Part shown: positions 61,626-64,000 of the stretch, in pieces
Numbering within the stretch: the first letter of the stretch is position 1
Layout: every line of letters starts with the position of its first letter
NCBI RefSeq assembly: GCF_007828865.1
Contig: NZ_VIVK01000001.1
Span: 4,588,001-4,652,000 of the forward strand
Length of the DNA stretch: 64,000 nt
Source: Kribbella amoyensis
GTDB taxonomy: Bacteria > Actinomycetota > Actinomycetes > Propionibacteriales > Kribbellaceae
Direction of reading: 5' to 3'
Notes under the pieces: generated by a model
Seen by the model: only the letters and a program-made list of their open reading frames with translations
The model's database searches: none
Told to the model about the DNA's origin: nothing
Translations under genes and position numbers: made by a program

Positions 61626-62635
61626 GAGCCCGGCCGGGTCGTCGGCGCGTTCTGCGCGGTCTTGGCCGGATCCCGCTCGACGACGCCGCCGAGGATCTCG
61701 TCGATCTGCTTCAGCGCGCTCTCCTCGAGCTTCACGCCGGCCGCCTTGACGTTCTCGGCGACCTGCTCGGGCCGGGACGCGCCGATGATGGCGGAGGAGA
61801 CGTTCGGGTTCTGCAGGACCCAGGCGACGGCCAGCTGGGACAGGCTCAGCCCGGCCTCGTCGGCGACCGGCCGGAGCTCCTGGACCCGGGTCAGCACGTC
61901 GTCGGTGAGGTACCGCTTGATGAAGTTCGCGCCGCCCTTCTCGTCGGTCGCGCGGGACCCGGCCGGCGGCTGCTCGCCCGGCTTGTACTTCCCGGTGAGC
62001 ACGCCCTGGCCGATCGGCGAGAACACCACCTGGCCGATCCCGAGCTCCTCCGAGACCGGTACCACCTCGGGCTCGATCACCCGCCAGAGCATGCTGTACT
62101 GCGGCTGGTTCGAGACGAACGGGAAGCGCAGCTCGCGGGCCAGCCGGTGCCCCTCGCGGAGCTGGTCGGCGGTCCACTCCGACACGCCGATGTACAGCGC
62201 CTTGCCGGCCCGGACGACGTCGGCGAACGCCTCCATCGTCTCCTCGAGCGGCGTCTCGGTGTCGTACCGGTGGGCCTGGTACACGTCGACGTAGTCGGTC
62301 CGGAGCCGCTTCAGCGACGCGTTGATCGACTCGTGGAGGTGCTTGCGGGACAGCCCGGTGTCGTTGGGCCCGCCCGGGCCGGTCGGCCAGTACACCTTGG
62401 TGAGGATCTCCAGCGACTCCCGGCGCTCACCCGCCAGCGCCTCGCCGAGCACACTCTCCGCGGCGGTGTTCGCGTACGTGTCCGCGGTGTCGAACGTGGT
62501 GATGCCGGCCTCGAGCGCGGCCCGCACACAGGCCGCGGCCTGCTCGTTCTCCACCTGCGATCCGTGCGTCAGCCAGTTCCCGTAGGAGATCTCGCTGACC
62601 TTCAGTCCACTGTTCCCGAGATAACGGAAGTCCAT
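61622..62635 (-). CDS. Aldo/keto reductase (potassium-channel-beta/YghZ-like)
   Basis: 337 residues. Catalytic Asp and Tyr in TFDTADTYANTAAE, Lys in LEILTKVYWPTG, and His in DVYQAHRYDTETPLEETMEAFADVVRAGKALYIGVSEWT. The NADPH site NVSSAIIGASRPEQVAENVKA is near the C-terminus. The family reduces aldehydes or acts as a redox sensor; substrate unknown. A similar truncated reductase starts this window, but the two differ clearly in sequence. Confidence 0.93.
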   Translation of the reverse strand: MDFRYLGNSGLKVSEISYGNWLTHGSQVENEQAAACVRAALEAGITTFDTADTYANTAAESVLGEALAGERRESLEILTKVYWPTGPGGPNDTGLSRKHLHESINASLKRLRTDYVDVYQAHRYDTETPLEETMEAFADVVRAGKALYIGVSEWTADQLREGHRLARELRFPFVSNQPQYSMLWRVIEPEVVPVSEELGIGQVVFSPIGQGVLTGKYKPGEQPPAGSRATDEKGGANFIKRYLTDDVLTRVQELRPVADEAGLSLSQLAVAWVLQNPNVSSAIIGASRPEQVAENVKAAGVKLEESALKQIDEILGGVVERDPAKTAQNAPTTRPGS

Positions 62636-62733
62636 GGACCGACCCTACTTCCCACCACCCCCACAAGCCCTCCGAACCCGCGCGGTCCGACCCCACCGCC
62701 CACGACCCGACCCAACCCGCCACTCCGAGCACC

Positions 62734-63017
62734 CGTGAACACCTAGCGGGGCCCGCGGACACCAAGCGGGGACCGCGGACACCATGCGGGACCGCGGACA
62801 CCTACTGGGAACCTCGGACACCTACTGGGAACCTCGGACACGTTCTTTGATGTCCGAGGTCCCTGGATGGTGTCCGAAGACGCCGGGTTGGTGGGGTCCG
62901 GAGCCACCATGACTGGTATCGCGGCTGGCCGTGAACAAATTATGGGGACCGTGACCATGCAATTGGGTGTCCGAAGTCCCGGGCGAGTGGTGCGCGGTCC
63001 CCAGTAGGTGTCCGTGG
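62734..63017. repeat. CGGACACC repeat array, direct then inverted
   Basis: Six direct copies of CGGACACC-like units start at 62734, 62754, 62774, 62793, 62813 and 62833, i.e. a period of 20, 20, 19, 20 and 20 bp (unit CGCGGACACCTACTGGGAAC with changes). They are followed by inverted copies (GTGTCCGA-type) near 62851, 62869, 62965 and 63006. The last matches units 4-5 over about 18 bp. It fills most of the 426-bp gene-free gap between 62636 and 63061. No spacer variation as in CRISPR; function unknown. Confidence 0.8.
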
Positions 63018-63061
63018 TGCCGGTGGGGGCACGGCGGCTGTGGTGTCGGGGCCGGCGTGGG

Positions 63062-63652
63062 TCAGGCCGGCTTCTCGCCGCGGGCGACCATCGGCTTCGG
63101 CAACCGCCAGCGGCGCATCTGCATGGTGCGCCGGACGGCGTAGAAGCCGATGCCCTTCGGGGACTCCTTCGGGAACTTGGCGGTGACCGACTTCTTCAGG
63201 CCGCTGGTCAGGATCAGCCAGTCCAGCGCGATCGCGGCGATCATCACCAGGAAGAGCAGGTTGACCACCGCCGGCAGCCAGGTGAAGACGCCGGAGAAGA
63301 CGACGCCGAGCAGCGAGACGACCAGCAGCACCGGCAGCGCGAACTCCATCACCGACCAGCGGGCGTCGACGTAGTCGCGGGCGAACCGGCGGACCGGGCC
63401 CTTGTCGGCGGCGGGCAGGTACCGGTCGTCGCCGGTGCGCATGGCGTCCTGCATCTTGGCCCGCTCGGTGCGGACCTTCTCGCGCCGCAGCGCCGCGGCC
63501 TCCTTGCGGTTCCGCGGCTTCTTGAACGTGGCCTTGCGGGCCGCCTCGGCCTCCTTGCGGCTGGGGGTCGGGCGACCCTTGCCGCCCGGCTTCGGTTGGG
63601 GGGCCGGTTCGGCCGGTGCGGGCGATGTCTCAGACTTGGTACGACGGAACAC
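63062..63652 (-). CDS. DUF3043 family membrane protein
   Basis: 196 residues from a GTG at 63652. A highly basic, Pro/Lys-rich N-terminus (KPGGKGRPTPSRKEAEAARKATFKKPRNRKEAAALRREK) is followed by MQDAMRTGDDRYLPAADKGPVRRFARDYVDARWSVME, the DUF3043 signature, then two helices (FALPVLLVVSLLGVVFSGVF, AVVNLLFLVMIAAIALDWLIL). Conserved in actinobacteria, function unknown. It is divergent from the PspA-like gene. Confidence 0.92.
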   Translation of the reverse strand: MFRRTKSETSPAPAEPAPQPKPGGKGRPTPSRKEAEAARKATFKKPRNRKEAAALRREKVRTERAKMQDAMRTGDDRYLPAADKGPVRRFARDYVDARWSVMEFALPVLLVVSLLGVVFSGVFTWLPAVVNLLFLVMIAAIALDWLILTSGLKKSVTAKFPKESPKGIGFYAVRRTMQMRRWRLPKPMVARGEKPA

Positions 63653-63836
63653 GGGGTCTGAACCTCATTCGGGCTGTGCTGCGCGGTCGGGGCCTGCCTG
63701 GTCACTCGGGGTGGTCCCCGGACCTTTGCACCACTTTATCGGGGCCGGTCCTGATGGTGTGGTGACCCATGGGGACATAGGGTGGTTGACACGCACGCCG
63801 GGTCCACTCGCCGGCACAGAAGGGGTACGGATATCG

Positions 63837-64000
63837 ATGAGCATCTTCAAGCGGATGTCGACGATCTTCAAGGCCAAGGCGAACACAGCTTTGGACAAGG
63901 CCGAAGATCCTCGCGAAACCCTTGACTACTCGTATCAGAAGCAACTGGAACTGTTGCAGAAGGTACGCCGTGGTGTGGCCGACGTGGCCACCAGCCGGAA
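63837..64000 (+). CDS. PspA/IM30 family protein, N-terminal part (3' truncated by window edge)
   Basis: The first 54 residues of the gene are in the window, from the ATG at 63837. SIFKRMSTIFKAKANTALDKAEDPRETLDYSYQKQLELLQKVRRGVADVATSR is the amphipathic helix and first coiled-coil of the phage-shock/IM30 family, which assembles on damaged membranes. The conserved ALDKAEDP segment supports the call. Confidence 0.92.
   Translation, partial: MSIFKRMSTIFKAKANTALDKAEDPRETLDYSYQKQLELLQKVRRGVADVATSR

Noticed and set aside
62734-63017. Repeat array considered as a CRISPR array.
   Set aside because: Units run head to tail with no variable spacers, include inverted copies, and there are no cas genes.

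Overview
The window is 64 kb of very GC-rich, densely packed chromosomal DNA. Gene content (glnA beside an RDD protein, DUF4191 and DUF3043 proteins, lipA/lipB/lpd/sucB, a B12-linked ECF transporter) and many GTG starts point to a high-GC actinomycete. Gene order and protein style fit Nocardioidaceae such as Kribbella; the genus is inference from memory, not a search. No tRNA, rRNA, insertion sequence, phage or CRISPR array was recognised.

Layout. 1-15 kb is accessory and regulator-rich: an aldo/keto reductase controlled by a TetR repressor with two visible operators, an XRE regulator divergent from an SDR, a frameshifted glutaminase-STAS gene, a hydrolase operon, a drug-type ABC exporter beside a 913-aa LuxR ATPase regulator, and a four-gene operon ending in an MFS exporter. 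15-21 kb is core metabolism: glnA, RDD, cyclopropane fatty acid synthase, a VOC protein, DUF4191 and lipA. 21-29 kb holds a two-component system whose regulator gene is overlapped antisense by an LtrA gene, an ECF41 sigma factor in a chain of overlapping small ORFs, an ABC exporter and a LysR regulator. 29-44 kb holds a membrane protein with a disordered tail, lipB, a membrane pseudokinase, a MerR/deacetylase pair with a textbook MerR-type promoter, sucB, lpd, pepA and gcvT. 44-50 kb is an oligopeptide ABC operon (C-A-B-D-F). 50-55 kb is a sugar ABC operon with a ROK repressor. 55-61 kb is a B12 salvage operon (surface protein, EcfT, double EcfA, S component, cobU, cobS) behind a clear cobalamin riboswitch. 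61-64 kb holds an aldo/keto reductase pair, a CGGACACC repeat array, DUF3043 and the start of a PspA-like gene.

How the genes fit together. lipB makes octanoylated lipoyl domains and lipA inserts sulfur. SucB (two lipoyl domains) and Lpd are the E2 and E3 that use the cofactor, and gcvT works with the lipoylated H-protein, so this is a dispersed lipoate/2-oxoacid dehydrogenase neighbourhood. Several of its genes appear to be leaderless: a TANNNT box sits 6-8 nt before the start codon.

The most unusual items are the ECF41 unit with a 7-codon leader ORF and a free-standing copy of its own C-terminal domain, the riboswitch-controlled B12 operon headed by an anchored surface protein, the pseudokinase, the LtrA/response-regulator antisense overlap, and the direct-then-inverted CGGACACC array.
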